DNA of 64,000 bases from Comamonadaceae bacterium (GTDB lineage: Bacteria > Pseudomonadota > Gammaproteobacteria > Burkholderiales > Burkholderiaceae_C): contig JAIXSQ010000009.1 of NCBI GenBank assembly GCA_027484575.1, forward strand, positions 1 to 64,000, in the 5' to 3' direction. A model generated the notes under the pieces. It searched no databases, was not told the origin of the DNA, and saw nothing but the letters and a program-made list of their open reading frames with translations. A program made the translations under genes and the position numbers. This document shows positions 28,877 to 36,918 of this stretch, in pieces; positions within the stretch are counted from its first letter, which is position 1; every line of letters starts with the position of its first letter.

Positions 28877-29009
28877 AGCCTACCAAAGGACGGGGCGTGC
28901 GGCCTCGGCAATCCGCGCAATCCGCACTCGGGCGATGCCCTAAGTCACGGCCACGTGCGGGTGGTGCACGCCACCGCGCCCCGCCTTGGGGCGCGGCGGC
29001 CGGCCGGCC

Positions 29010-31139
29010 TCAGGGCAGGAAGTTGGTGCCTTCGGGCAGCGGGCCCAGCAGCGGCACCTCGAACACGGGACCGGCGCCGTCGGGATCGATCACCGTCGCG
29101 CCACCGGTGGCGAAGAAGGTGGCGATCTGCACCTGCGCCCCGATGGCATAGGGTGCGGCCGCCGCGCTGCCGATGTTGGTCAGGAAGGTGTGCGGGTTCT
29201 TGGGCACGCCCGGGTTGGCAGCCACCGCCAGGTCGTTGCGGTAGTAGGTCACCCGGTCGGCCAGGTCGCCGGCCCGCACGATCGCGCTCGAGGTCGGGTT
29301 GGGCACGGTCTGGTCGCCCTTGGCGAACTGGATGATCACCGGCTTGGGCGCGGCGCCCGGCAGCGGCTGCTTGCGGATCTGCGCCGCGTACGACACCGGG
29401 TTGCCGGGCTGCTGCGCCCACTGCTGCCAGTCGAACACGCGCTGGATCTCCATCGCGCCGGGCACCGTGTTGACCACCGGCGGCTGGTCGCGCAGCGGGA
29501 TGTTGTCCTTGAACTCGATCCCGCCGACGTTGATCAGCGAGGGCGTGCGGCCCGCCAGCGCGAGGCCGCCCAGGGCGCGGAACACCGGGCTGAGCCGCAC
29601 GATGTCGTTGATGGAGCCGCCCGGCACGTTGGGCACGCCCGCCTTGATCGACGGCTCGGTGCCCAGCAGGATCGTGCCGTAGATGCCGCCGAAGGACTGG
29701 CCCGCGTAGTAGATGCGCTGGGCGTCCAGGTCGACGCTGCCGTCGCCGTCGACATCGACCCCGGCCTCGACCTGGCGCACCAGCTGCATGATGTCCACCA
29801 CCGTCTGGCGCAGGGCGTCGCGGCTGCCCAGCACGGCCTTGGGCGGCGCGGCGTTGCTGCCTTCGGTGCTCTCGATCGTGCCGTTGCCGTCCTGGTCGAT
29901 GCCCCGGCCGCCGGCGGGGACCACCACCGGCACGGCCGGCGCGGCGCGCAGCACGTTCAGCCGGCCCAGCGCACCGCCGCCATGGCCGACCACGTTGATC
30001 GAGGCGGTGGCGATCCCGCGCGAGGCGAAGGTCGAGGCCACGGTCCACGGGGCGCCGTAGCTGCTGTCGGTGAAGCCGTGGCCGAAGATGGCCACGGGCC
30101 AGCCGCCTGCCGGCTTGGTGCCGGCGGGGATGAACAACTGCACCACGATGCCGTTGGTGCCCTGCGGCTGCGGCTCGCCGGTCAGGGTGCTGGTGGCCGG
30201 GATGTCCTTGGCCGGGGTCTGGTAGTCGGGCGAGGCATACACGCCGTAGGCCACCTGTCCGATGGCGCCGGGCACCAGGTTGAGCGCCGGCGTGGGCAGG
30301 AAGCTGTTGGTGAACGCGGGCGCCGCGCCGGTCTGGCGCTGGAACTGGATGCCCGCCAGCGTCGCGGTGGGGAACACCGCGCGCACGGTGGCGCCGCCGG
30401 CATTGCCGATGTCGAAGTTCACCGGCGCGGGTGTGGACTGCTTGATGCGGCGGGCGATCTTCGCCAGCTCGGTGGTGGCGCTCTGCGTGCTGAACAGGCT
30501 GGCCGCCACGATCTTGCGGCCCTCGGGGCGCAGGCTGCGCACCGCGTCGCGCAGGTCGCGCCGGTAGTCGGCGCCGGCGGCGTCGCGGCCCATGGCCACG
30601 CCGAACTCGTCGCCGTTGCCGCCGCTGGTGATCCTGCGGCCGGCCGCATCGCGCACGCCGTCGGTCACCACCAGCAGCCAGCGCGCGTGCTGCTGCAGCA
30701 GCTTGTCGCTGCGCACCACCAGCGTCTTGGTCGCCGGATCCCACAGCACCTGGTTGATGCCCACCCGCTCGCCCGCGCCGCGGCCGGTGAGCGTGTCGCC
30801 CAGGTTGAGCAGGAACACCGTCTCGCTCGTCACGCTGGCGGGGTCGATGTCGCCGGTGAAGGGAATGGTGATGCGCGGCTGCGTCGAGAAGCCGTCGAAG
30901 GTGTTGAGCACCTCGATGTCCTGGCAGTCGGTCACGCGCACGCTGCAGTCGGGCTTGGGCAGGTTCACCCGCCGCAGCGTGTTCTGCGAGCCGTCGAACA
31001 CCGTGTAGCGGTTGCTGGGGAAGGGCGCGGTGGACGGATCCTCGTGGTCCATCCGCACGCTCACGCCGTTGGCCAGTGCCACCGACGAGACCAACGACAA
31101 CGTGACGCTCGCCACCCGGCGTGCGCTGACTTTCACCAT
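29010..31139 (-). CDS. Secreted esterase/lipase-like protein with Ig-like N-terminal domain
   Basis: A 709-residue exported protein. Signal peptide of about 23 residues ending SSVALA; then an N-terminal Big_5/Ig-like region (ITIPFTGDIDPASVTSETVFLL) often found in large bacterial lipases. Further on lies an alpha/beta hydrolase core with the oxyanion region AIFGHGFTDSSYG and nucleophile elbow AGQSFGG (Ser482). Two calcium-loop-like stretches, DQDGNGTIES and DVDGDGSVDLD, lie between core strands. A GGGAG Shine-Dalgarno 4-5 bases before the ATG and a TATAAG -10 box at 31180-31185 support the start. It probably hydrolyses an ester outside the cytoplasm; the substrate is unknown. A long divergent region separates it from the substrate-binding protein gene. 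Confidence 0.82.
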   Translation of the reverse strand: MVKVSARRVASVTLSLVSSVALANGVSVRMDHEDPSTAPFPSNRYTVFDGSQNTLRRVNLPKPDCSVRVTDCQDIEVLNTFDGFSTQPRITIPFTGDIDPASVTSETVFLLNLGDTLTGRGAGERVGINQVLWDPATKTLVVRSDKLLQQHARWLLVVTDGVRDAAGRRITSGGNGDEFGVAMGRDAAGADYRRDLRDAVRSLRPEGRKIVAASLFSTQSATTELAKIARRIKQSTPAPVNFDIGNAGGATVRAVFPTATLAGIQFQRQTGAAPAFTNSFLPTPALNLVPGAIGQVAYGVYASPDYQTPAKDIPATSTLTGEPQPQGTNGIVVQLFIPAGTKPAGGWPVAIFGHGFTDSSYGAPWTVASTFASRGIATASINVVGHGGGALGRLNVLRAAPAVPVVVPAGGRGIDQDGNGTIESTEGSNAAPPKAVLGSRDALRQTVVDIMQLVRQVEAGVDVDGDGSVDLDAQRIYYAGQSFGGIYGTILLGTEPSIKAGVPNVPGGSINDIVRLSPVFRALGGLALAGRTPSLINVGGIEFKDNIPLRDQPPVVNTVPGAMEIQRVFDWQQWAQQPGNPVSYAAQIRKQPLPGAAPKPVIIQFAKGDQTVPNPTSSAIVRAGDLADRVTYYRNDLAVAANPGVPKNPHTFLTNIGSAAAAPYAIGAQVQIATFFATGGATVIDPDGAGPVFEVPLLGPLPEGTNFLP

Positions 31140-31445
31140 GATGTCTCCCTGTTGTGATCCGGACGGAACGTCCTCGTGCCTTATACGGGCCGGGCGTGGT
31201 GGCCGTCATCGGGGACAGTCAGGCCCGCGGCACTCGATGGGGCCAGGGCGTGGCATGCGTCACGCGTGGACCCAGCAGTCAGGGCTTCTTCCTGTCACGC
31301 ACGGGACTCGCAGGCAGCGCGGCGCGTGCGGCCGAGGGCCGGCTCGGCGCCACCGGATGGCGTGGCGCCAAGCGAGGTGTCGCCTCGACCACCCGGACTA
31401 AAATGAGCCGTTGCTGATGAGGCGACGCGACCTGGAGTGCGATTC
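31140..31445. other. Divergent promoter region
   Basis: About 300 bases between two divergent genes. It holds the -10 TATAAG of the secreted hydrolase on the minus strand, and on the plus strand TAAAAT (31400-31405) as the probable -10 box of the substrate-binding protein gene, with GGAG (31434-31437) as its Shine-Dalgarno. An 8-bp perfect inverted repeat lies upstream of the latter. Confidence 0.55.
31346..31369. promoter_or_regulatory. Inverted repeat upstream of the substrate-binding protein gene
   Basis: GGCGCCAC at 31346-31353 and GTGGCGCC at 31362-31369 are perfect complements with an 8-base spacer. The centre is about 45-55 bases before the start of transcription predicted from the TAAAAT box, a usual activator position. 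In such a GC-rich genome a chance repeat cannot be excluded. Confidence 0.4.
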
Positions 31446-32639
31446 ATGCGTTCAATGCGGCGGCGAACTGCTTTGCAGCTGGGCCTGTGGGGCGCAGCCA
31501 CCGTCGCGGCGCCGCATCGGCTCCATGCGCAGGGATCCCGGCCGGTGCGCGTCGGCGTCGATGCCGAGTTCAGCCTCGTCGACAGCACATCCGCGCAAGC
31601 CATCGAGCTCGGGCTGCGCGCAGCCATCCACGAGATCAACGCTGCCGGCGGCGTGCTGGGCGGACGGCCACTCGAGCTCGTCCTGCGCGACAACCGCTCG
31701 ACACCCGCGCGCGCCCTCGCGAACGTGCGCGAGCTCGCCGGCATCCCGGATCTGGTGGCGGTCTTCGGGGGCAAGTTCAGTCCCGTCGTGCTGGACTCGG
31801 TGCCATTGGTGCACGAACTGCGACTGCCGTTCTTCGCGGTGTGGTCCTCGGCCGACGCCATCATCGACAACCTGCGCCGGCCCAATTTCGTGTTCCGCGT
31901 CGCCCTGCGCGACAGCCTGGCGATGCCCAAGCTCCTGTCGACGGCGCAGGCGAGGAACCACCGGCGCGTGGGGCTGCTGCTGGCCAACACGGGATGGGGA
32001 CGCAGCAATCTTGCCGCGGCGCAGGCGCATGTCAGCCGGCCCGGGCAACCCCAGGTGGCCGGCGTGGCGTGGTTCAACTGGGGGGAGACGACGCTGCTCA
32101 AGCGCTACCAGGGGCTGCTCGAGGCTGGCGCGCAGACCGTCGTGCTGGTGGCCAACGACGACGACGCTGCCGTCCTGGTGCGAGAACTCGCGACGCAGCC
32201 CAGGTCCGATCGGCTGCCGTTGCTCGCGCACCAGGGCATCACCGGCGGCAGGTTCGTCGAGGCTGCCGGTGCCGCGCTGCAGGCGGTCGACCTCAGCGTC
32301 GTGCAGACCTTCAGCTTCCAGAAGGCCAGCGCCAGGCAGCGCGAGAAGTTCCTGCGATCGGCTGCCCAGGTCGCCGGCGTCACCCGCATCGAGGAGATCA
32401 TGGCGCCGACGGGGGTTGCGCACGCGTACGACGCGCTGCACATCCTCGCACGTGCCATCGACAGCGCCGGCAGCACGGACCGCGTGGCCATCCGCAGCGC
32501 CCTGGAACGCGTGCCCGAGCACCAGGGCCTGATCAAGCACTACCGCCCACCGTTCACCAGTGAACGGCACGAGGCCCTGGGCCCGGAGGAACTGCTCATC
32601 GCGCGCTACCGCGCCGATGGCGTCCTGGTGCCAGCCTGA
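31446..32639 (+). CDS. ABC-type substrate-binding protein (branched-chain amino acid family fold)
   Basis: A 397-residue periplasmic binding protein of the LivJ/Peripla_BP_6 type. The N-terminus MRSMRRRTALQLGLWGAA is a signal with twin-arginine character, and cleavage is likely after LHA. The mature part opens with the family strand RVGVDAEFSLVDSTSAQAIELG and GGVLGGRPLELVLRDN. No permease or ATPase genes are present; instead a hybrid kinase starts 6 bases downstream. This suggests the protein presents a ligand to the kinase rather than feeding a transporter. ATG 31446 has a GGAG 8 bases upstream; GTG 31437 is less likely. Confidence 0.87.
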   Translation: MRSMRRRTALQLGLWGAATVAAPHRLHAQGSRPVRVGVDAEFSLVDSTSAQAIELGLRAAIHEINAAGGVLGGRPLELVLRDNRSTPARALANVRELAGIPDLVAVFGGKFSPVVLDSVPLVHELRLPFFAVWSSADAIIDNLRRPNFVFRVALRDSLAMPKLLSTAQARNHRRVGLLLANTGWGRSNLAAAQAHVSRPGQPQVAGVAWFNWGETTLLKRYQGLLEAGAQTVVLVANDDDAAVLVRELATQPRSDRLPLLAHQGITGGRFVEAAGAALQAVDLSVVQTFSFQKASARQREKFLRSAAQVAGVTRIEEIMAPTGVAHAYDALHILARAIDSAGSTDRVAIRSALERVPEHQGLIKHYRPPFTSERHEALGPEELLIARYRADGVLVPA

Positions 32640-32645
32640 GCGCAG

Positions 32646-35234
32646 ATGACGTCCGCGCGAGGAACCCGCACCAGCCTGGCCCGCCAGGTCGCCGGCCTGA
32701 CCGCGGCGATGGCGATGGTGGCCATCGTGCTGATCTCCGCCGTGTCGTGGTGGTGGATCAATCGCCTGCAGCAGGACGCTGCGCAGCTGCTGGCGCAGCG
32801 GGAGGCGCGTGCGCGTGCCGACCAGGTGCGCGACACCCTGGTCTCCATCCATCAACGCCTGCACGAAGTCGCTTCCAGTCCGCTGCTGCAGACCGCGCTG
32901 ACGGACAGTCTCGGACGGGAGGCGTATCTCGCCCCGTACCTGAGCGGCGTCCAGGTCGTCAACGGGGTGCGCGTGGAGCTTCTGCTCGTCGACTTCCAGG
33001 GCGTGGAGCTGGGGCGCAACGGCGACGTCCGGTTCTCGGCCGAAGAACGCCAGCGCCTGATGCAATCGCTTGCCGACGGCCGCGACGATGCTCTGCTGGC
33101 GACGCGGCCGGACGGCGATGACGTGCTGCTGGCATTGCCGGTGCGCTACCAGCGGACGCGGACCGTCGAAGGCGCGGTGTGGGCGCGCCTGGCGGCGGGC
33201 CGGCTGCTGCGCGACCCGGGGTACCGCTTGTTGACGGGCCGTGCGGCCGTCAACACCCAGGACGCGACGGCGCTGCGCCACCTCGCCCCGGTCGACCTGC
33301 CGCCGCCCCTGTCCGGGCTGTCGCTGGTCGTCGTGCACGAGGGCCGGTCGATCGATCTCCCGGGACACCTGGCCGCACCGGCCACGGGCGTGGCCGTCAC
33401 GGCGCTCCTGCTGATGGCTGCGCTGGCGCTGCTGGGACGGCACCTTGCGCGGCGCCTGACCGCAGACCTCGACGCCCTGGAGCAGTTTGCGGGCACTGCC
33501 GCGGCACGCAGCTTCGGCAGCGCCCGCGCGCCCGAGTCGGGCGCCGCGGAGGTGGCGAGCCTGGCTCGCTCCCTCAACAGCATGCTGGAGCAGCTGAACC
33601 GGCAGCACGCGAGCGAGCAGGACGCGGCACGCGAGCAACTGAACCTGCTGGCCATCTGCATCGCCAACCTCAACGACGTGGTGATGGTCACGGACGCCGG
33701 TTCTGCGCAAGGCGACGGGCAGCGCATCCTCTTCGTCAACGAGGCGTTCGCCCGACAGACGGGCTACACGCCCGACGAGGTGATCGGGCGCACGCCCCAT
33801 TTCCTGCAAGGGCCCCTGACCGAGCGGGCCGAACTGGACCGGATCCGCCGTGCCTTGCGAGACTGGGTTCCGGTGCGTGTCGACGTCACCAACTACCGCA
33901 AGGACGGTTCCCACTACCGGGTCGAGATGGAGATCGTCCCGGTCAAGGACGTCGCCGGCGCAGTGAAGCACTGGGTCGCGGTCGAGCGCGACATCACGGC
34001 ACGTCACGAGGCTGCGCAGACCCAGGCCGCGCTGGAGGCACAGGTGCGTGAAGCACAGAAGATCGAGGCGATCGGCACCTTGGCCGCCGGGATCGCCCAC
34101 GACTTCAACAACATCCTGGCGGCCGTGCTGGGCAACCTCGAACTGGCCCGCCAGGATCTCAGCCGGAACCTGCCACCGACGGAACGGCTGGACCAGATCG
34201 AGCGCTCCGGCAAGCGCGCACGCAAGCTGATCGACCAGATCCTCAACTACAGCCGCCGGCAGGATGGCACGCTGCGGCATGTTCCCGAGAACCTGCAGGT
34301 CCTCCTCGAGGAAGTGATCTCGTTGCTGCGGTCCACCATCCCGGCGCGCGTGCGCCTGCACCAGGTCGCGTGTGGCATGCCCGTGGTGGTGAGCTGCGAC
34401 GCCGTCGCGATCGAGCAGGTGCTGATGAACCTCGGCACGAACGCCTGGCAGGCGCTGCAAGGCGAGCCCGGCGACGTGACGTTCGGACTTGGCGTCGTCG
34501 ATGTGGATGCGGCGGGTCTTCCCAAGGCGCGTGGGGACGTCGACCAGGGCCCGGCGCTGCCGGTGCGCCTGCCGCTGAGCGCCGGGGCCTATGCCGTCGC
34601 CTGGGTTGCCGACACCGGGAGCGGCATGGACGAGGCCACGAAGGCGCGCATCTTCGAGCCGTTCTTCAGCACCCGCGCCATGGCCGGTGGCACCGGCCTG
34701 GGCCTGTCCGTCGTCCAGGGGATCGTCCGGGCGCACGCCGGTGCCATCCACGTGACCAGCGCCCCCGGTGCAGGCTCGATGTTCCAGGTCTTCCTGCCAT
34801 TGACCACGGAACCGACCACCGCAGCGGACGAGGTGCGCCCCGCCGTGCCTGCCGGACGGGGCCAGCGGGTGCTGTGCATCGACGATGACCTGCTCGTCAC
34901 CGGGATCATCGGCAGCCTTCTACAGGTCTGGGGTTACCGGGTGACAGCGTTGAGCGACCCGCTCGAGGCGATGGAGGCCCTGCAACGGGAGCCTCACGCC
35001 TGGGACCTCGTGATCACCGACCTGAACATGCCGATGCTGTCTGGCTGGGACATCCTCGCGCAGGCGCGGGCCCTGCGGCCGGACCTGCCGGTGGTGCTGA
35101 CGTCCGGCTACATCTCCGAGGACACCCAGGAGCAGGCACGACAGGCCGGGGCTTTCACCATCCTGCGCAAGGAGCACGTGGCCGAGGAACTGGCCTCGGT
35201 GATCGCCCAGGCCCTGAACACGGTCGACGCGTGA
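32646..35234 (+). CDS. PAS hybrid sensor histidine kinase paired with binding protein
   Basis: An 862-residue membrane kinase: helix about 14-38, periplasmic sensor about 40-243, second helix about 245-264, HAMP-like linker, PAS domain about 330-452 (VNEAFARQTGYTPDEVIGRTP, ending ERDITARHE), H-box AGIAHDFNNILA (His485), HATPase with MNLGTNAWQAL, DTGSGMD and GTGLGLS, and a receiver (Asp746-Asp748, phospho-acceptor Asp792 in ITDLNMP, Lys842). It follows the binding protein by 6 bases, so the two are co-translated. No Hpt or DNA-binding regulator is next to it. It converges on the Bug-receptor gene with 20 bases between the stops. Confidence 0.89.
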   Translation: MTSARGTRTSLARQVAGLTAAMAMVAIVLISAVSWWWINRLQQDAAQLLAQREARARADQVRDTLVSIHQRLHEVASSPLLQTALTDSLGREAYLAPYLSGVQVVNGVRVELLLVDFQGVELGRNGDVRFSAEERQRLMQSLADGRDDALLATRPDGDDVLLALPVRYQRTRTVEGAVWARLAAGRLLRDPGYRLLTGRAAVNTQDATALRHLAPVDLPPPLSGLSLVVVHEGRSIDLPGHLAAPATGVAVTALLLMAALALLGRHLARRLTADLDALEQFAGTAAARSFGSARAPESGAAEVASLARSLNSMLEQLNRQHASEQDAAREQLNLLAICIANLNDVVMVTDAGSAQGDGQRILFVNEAFARQTGYTPDEVIGRTPHFLQGPLTERAELDRIRRALRDWVPVRVDVTNYRKDGSHYRVEMEIVPVKDVAGAVKHWVAVERDITARHEAAQTQAALEAQVREAQKIEAIGTLAAGIAHDFNNILAAVLGNLELARQDLSRNLPPTERLDQIERSGKRARKLIDQILNYSRRQDGTLRHVPENLQVLLEEVISLLRSTIPARVRLHQVACGMPVVVSCDAVAIEQVLMNLGTNAWQALQGEPGDVTFGLGVVDVDAAGLPKARGDVDQGPALPVRLPLSAGAYAVAWVADTGSGMDEATKARIFEPFFSTRAMAGGTGLGLSVVQGIVRAHAGAIHVTSAPGAGSMFQVFLPLTTEPTTAADEVRPAVPAGRGQRVLCIDDDLLVTGIIGSLLQVWGYRVTALSDPLEAMEALQREPHAWDLVITDLNMPMLSGWDILAQARALRPDLPVVLTSGYISEDTQEQARQAGAFTILRKEHVAEELASVIAQALNTVDA

Positions 35235-35254
35235 GCCTTGCCGGCGCCGCCGGA

Positions 35255-36256
35255 TCACTCCCGCGGAACCAGTTCCAGCCTTGCGATCCACGGGCTCCAG
35301 AAGTCGATGTCCCGGCGGATCAGGTCAGCCATCTCGGCGGGGGGCAGGTAATGCGGCGTGACGAGCGCGGTGGCCAGTGCCGCCTGGAACTCGTGCGAGT
35401 TCATGCAATCCCGGGTCCACGCGTCGATCGACGCGAGCACGGGTGCAGGCGTGCCGGAGCGCGTGGCGATCCCCAGCCAGCCTTGACGGACCAGTGACGC
35501 GTCACCCGTGGCCTCGACGACGGTCGGCACGTGGGGGAACTTCGACAGCCTGCGTGCGGTGAACGCCAGCAGCGGAACGAACTGTCCGCTCTCGACCTGC
35601 GCGGCGATGGTGCCCGGGACGAACACCATCACCGGGATGTGGCCCCCGATCAGCGCCGTCACGCCACCGGCCTCCCCGCCCGTCGGCACGAAGGTGGCCT
35701 TGCCGCCCAGATGCTCCACGAGCGCTGCACTGAGGATGTGGGCCGGGGTCGCGATGTTCGGGATGCCGACGTCGATCCCGCGCGGCTGCGACCTGGCCCG
35801 CACCTGCAGGTCCTGCCAGCTGCGGATGCCCGACTGGGCGCTGGCCACGAGCAGGTAAGGTGAACTGGCGAAGACCGCTGCACCTTGCAGGTCCTTCTCC
35901 GGGTCGAACGGCCGCTTGGGGAAGACGAAGGGGACGATGGTCGTCTGGGACATCCCGGCCACCATCAGCGTGTGGCCGTCCGCAGGCGCCTGCCGAAGCG
36001 CGCCCACCGCCACGACGCCGTTGCCGCCGGGCCGGTGGTGCAGGACGATGGGTTGCCCGGCGCGGGCCTGGGCGCAATCCATCCAGGCGCGCGTGATCCG
36101 GTCCACCGCGCCGCCCGGGGGCACCGGAGACACCAGGGTCATGGGGCGGCTGGGAAACGGCTGCGCGACGCCCGAGGCCGCCCATCCGGTGCACGCCATC
36201 GCCAGCGTGGCCAGCCGCCACAGGCTGCGCAGGCGTGGCGTCACGCCAGCAGCCAT
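35255..36256 (-). CDS. Bug/TctC family tripartite tricarboxylate receptor protein
   Basis: A 333-residue periplasmic solute-binding protein of the Bug family, very expanded in Burkholderiales. Signal peptide of about 31 residues (RLATLAMACTGWAASGVAQ), then FPSRPMTLVSPVPPGGAVDRITR, GNGVVAVGALRQAPADGHTL and the family C-terminal pattern PAPVLASIDAW. The TctA/TctB membrane subunits are absent, as is common for orphan Bug genes. Its start overlaps the end of the upstream SpoIIAA-like gene by 16 bases, so the pair is co-transcribed. Ligand unknown; usually carboxylates or amides. Confidence 0.88.
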   Translation of the reverse strand: MAAGVTPRLRSLWRLATLAMACTGWAASGVAQPFPSRPMTLVSPVPPGGAVDRITRAWMDCAQARAGQPIVLHHRPGGNGVVAVGALRQAPADGHTLMVAGMSQTTIVPFVFPKRPFDPEKDLQGAAVFASSPYLLVASAQSGIRSWQDLQVRARSQPRGIDVGIPNIATPAHILSAALVEHLGGKATFVPTGGEAGGVTALIGGHIPVMVFVPGTIAAQVESGQFVPLLAFTARRLSKFPHVPTVVEATGDASLVRQGWLGIATRSGTPAPVLASIDAWTRDCMNSHEFQAALATALVTPHYLPPAEMADLIRRDIDFWSPWIARLELVPRE

Positions 36257-36678
36257 GCCCGCGCCTCGGCGACGTCCGCGAAGGCGCGGTAGCGCGCACC
36301 GGCGCCCTGGGCTGCCGCGCCCATCACCCCGATCAGCTTGGTCGGTGCGGTGACCAGTGCGCACCGCGCCTGCCCGAGGTGGGCTGCGAGCGCCAGGCCG
36401 AGTTGGTGGTGGTCGTAAGGAGCCGTCTGGCCGAGGATGCCGAGGCAATCGAGCAGGATGCGCTCGTTGCTGGTCCGCTCGACTTCGGCACCTGCGCGCG
36501 CCAGAACGGCGCGGGCACCCTCCGGGCTGGCCAAGCCGGTGACGACCGCTTCCAGGTAGCCGGTGCGCTGCGTGAAGTCCACGCGCAGCGAGGAGGGGGA
36601 GAGCGGTTCCACGACAACGTCTCGGGTGAAGAAATCCAGCAGCGTTCCGGCGCGGAGTTTACGGCCACGACCAGGCAC
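36241..36678 (-). CDS. SpoIIAA-like (STAS-type) small protein
   Basis: A 145-residue protein read from GTG. The pattern fits SpoIIAA-like/STAS small proteins: a strand-rich N-terminus with TGYLEAVVTG, a central RILLDCLGI, DHHQLGLALAAHLGQARCALV, and the C-terminal FADVAEARAWLL signature. Members are thought to bind lipids or act as anti-anti-sigma-like switches, but most are uncharacterised. The frame overlaps the Bug gene by 16 bases. No ATG is available in the frame, so the exact start is uncertain. Confidence 0.65.
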   Translation of the reverse strand: MPGRGRKLRAGTLLDFFTRDVVVEPLSPSSLRVDFTQRTGYLEAVVTGLASPEGARAVLARAGAEVERTSNERILLDCLGILGQTAPYDHHQLGLALAAHLGQARCALVTAPTKLIGVMGAAAQGAGARYRAFADVAEARAWLLA

Positions 36679-36735
36679 GCTCCTCGGCCCACGTGCGACG
36701 GCACGTGCGGAGCGGTCACGCAGACAGGGGAGGGG

Positions 36736-36811
36736 TGGTGGGTCCTGTAGGATTCGAACCTACGACCTACGGATTAAGAGTCCGCTGCTCTACCAACTGA
36801 GCTAAGAACCC
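36736..36811 (-). tRNA. tRNA-Lys (CUU)
   Basis: On the minus strand a full cloverleaf of 76 bases with encoded CCA: acceptor GGGTTCT/AGGACCC, D arm GCTCAGTTGGTAGAGC, anticodon stem GCGGA/TCCGT with loop CTCTTAA giving anticodon CUU (reads AAG), and T arm GTAGGTTCGAATCCTAC. A TAGACT -10-like hexamer lies about 53 bases upstream (36864-36869). No U-run terminator is evident after it. Confidence 0.95.
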
Positions 36812-36918
36812 GGTTCGGAAGGCCGCTGCGCCAGGCGGGAGCGACCTCGAATCGACGGCGCGAAGTCTAGCACAGGTCCGCGCCGCTCCTTCCCGCGCCA
36901 GCCCCCGTCACGGCGGCC

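Noticed and set aside
28388..29335. 315-codon plus-strand frame after the signalling island
   Set aside because: It overlaps a better small membrane-protein gene and the end of the secreted hydrolase, and its translation has no domain or plausible ribosome-binding site.
31346..31369. Transposon end or attachment site at the GGCGCCAC inverted repeat
   Set aside because: No mobile-element gene or target duplication is present; a regulatory or chance origin is more likely.
33633..34001. LOV-type photoreceptor domain in the kinase at 32646
   Set aside because: The PAS domain has GRTPHFLQGP, but the flavin-binding Cys position is Pro384. This variant is common in ordinary PAS domains, so light sensing is not supported.
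36667..36735. CACGTG-containing repeats as a terminator after tRNA-Lys
   Set aside because: The repeats can pair but no T-run follows on the tRNA strand, so termination here is not supported.
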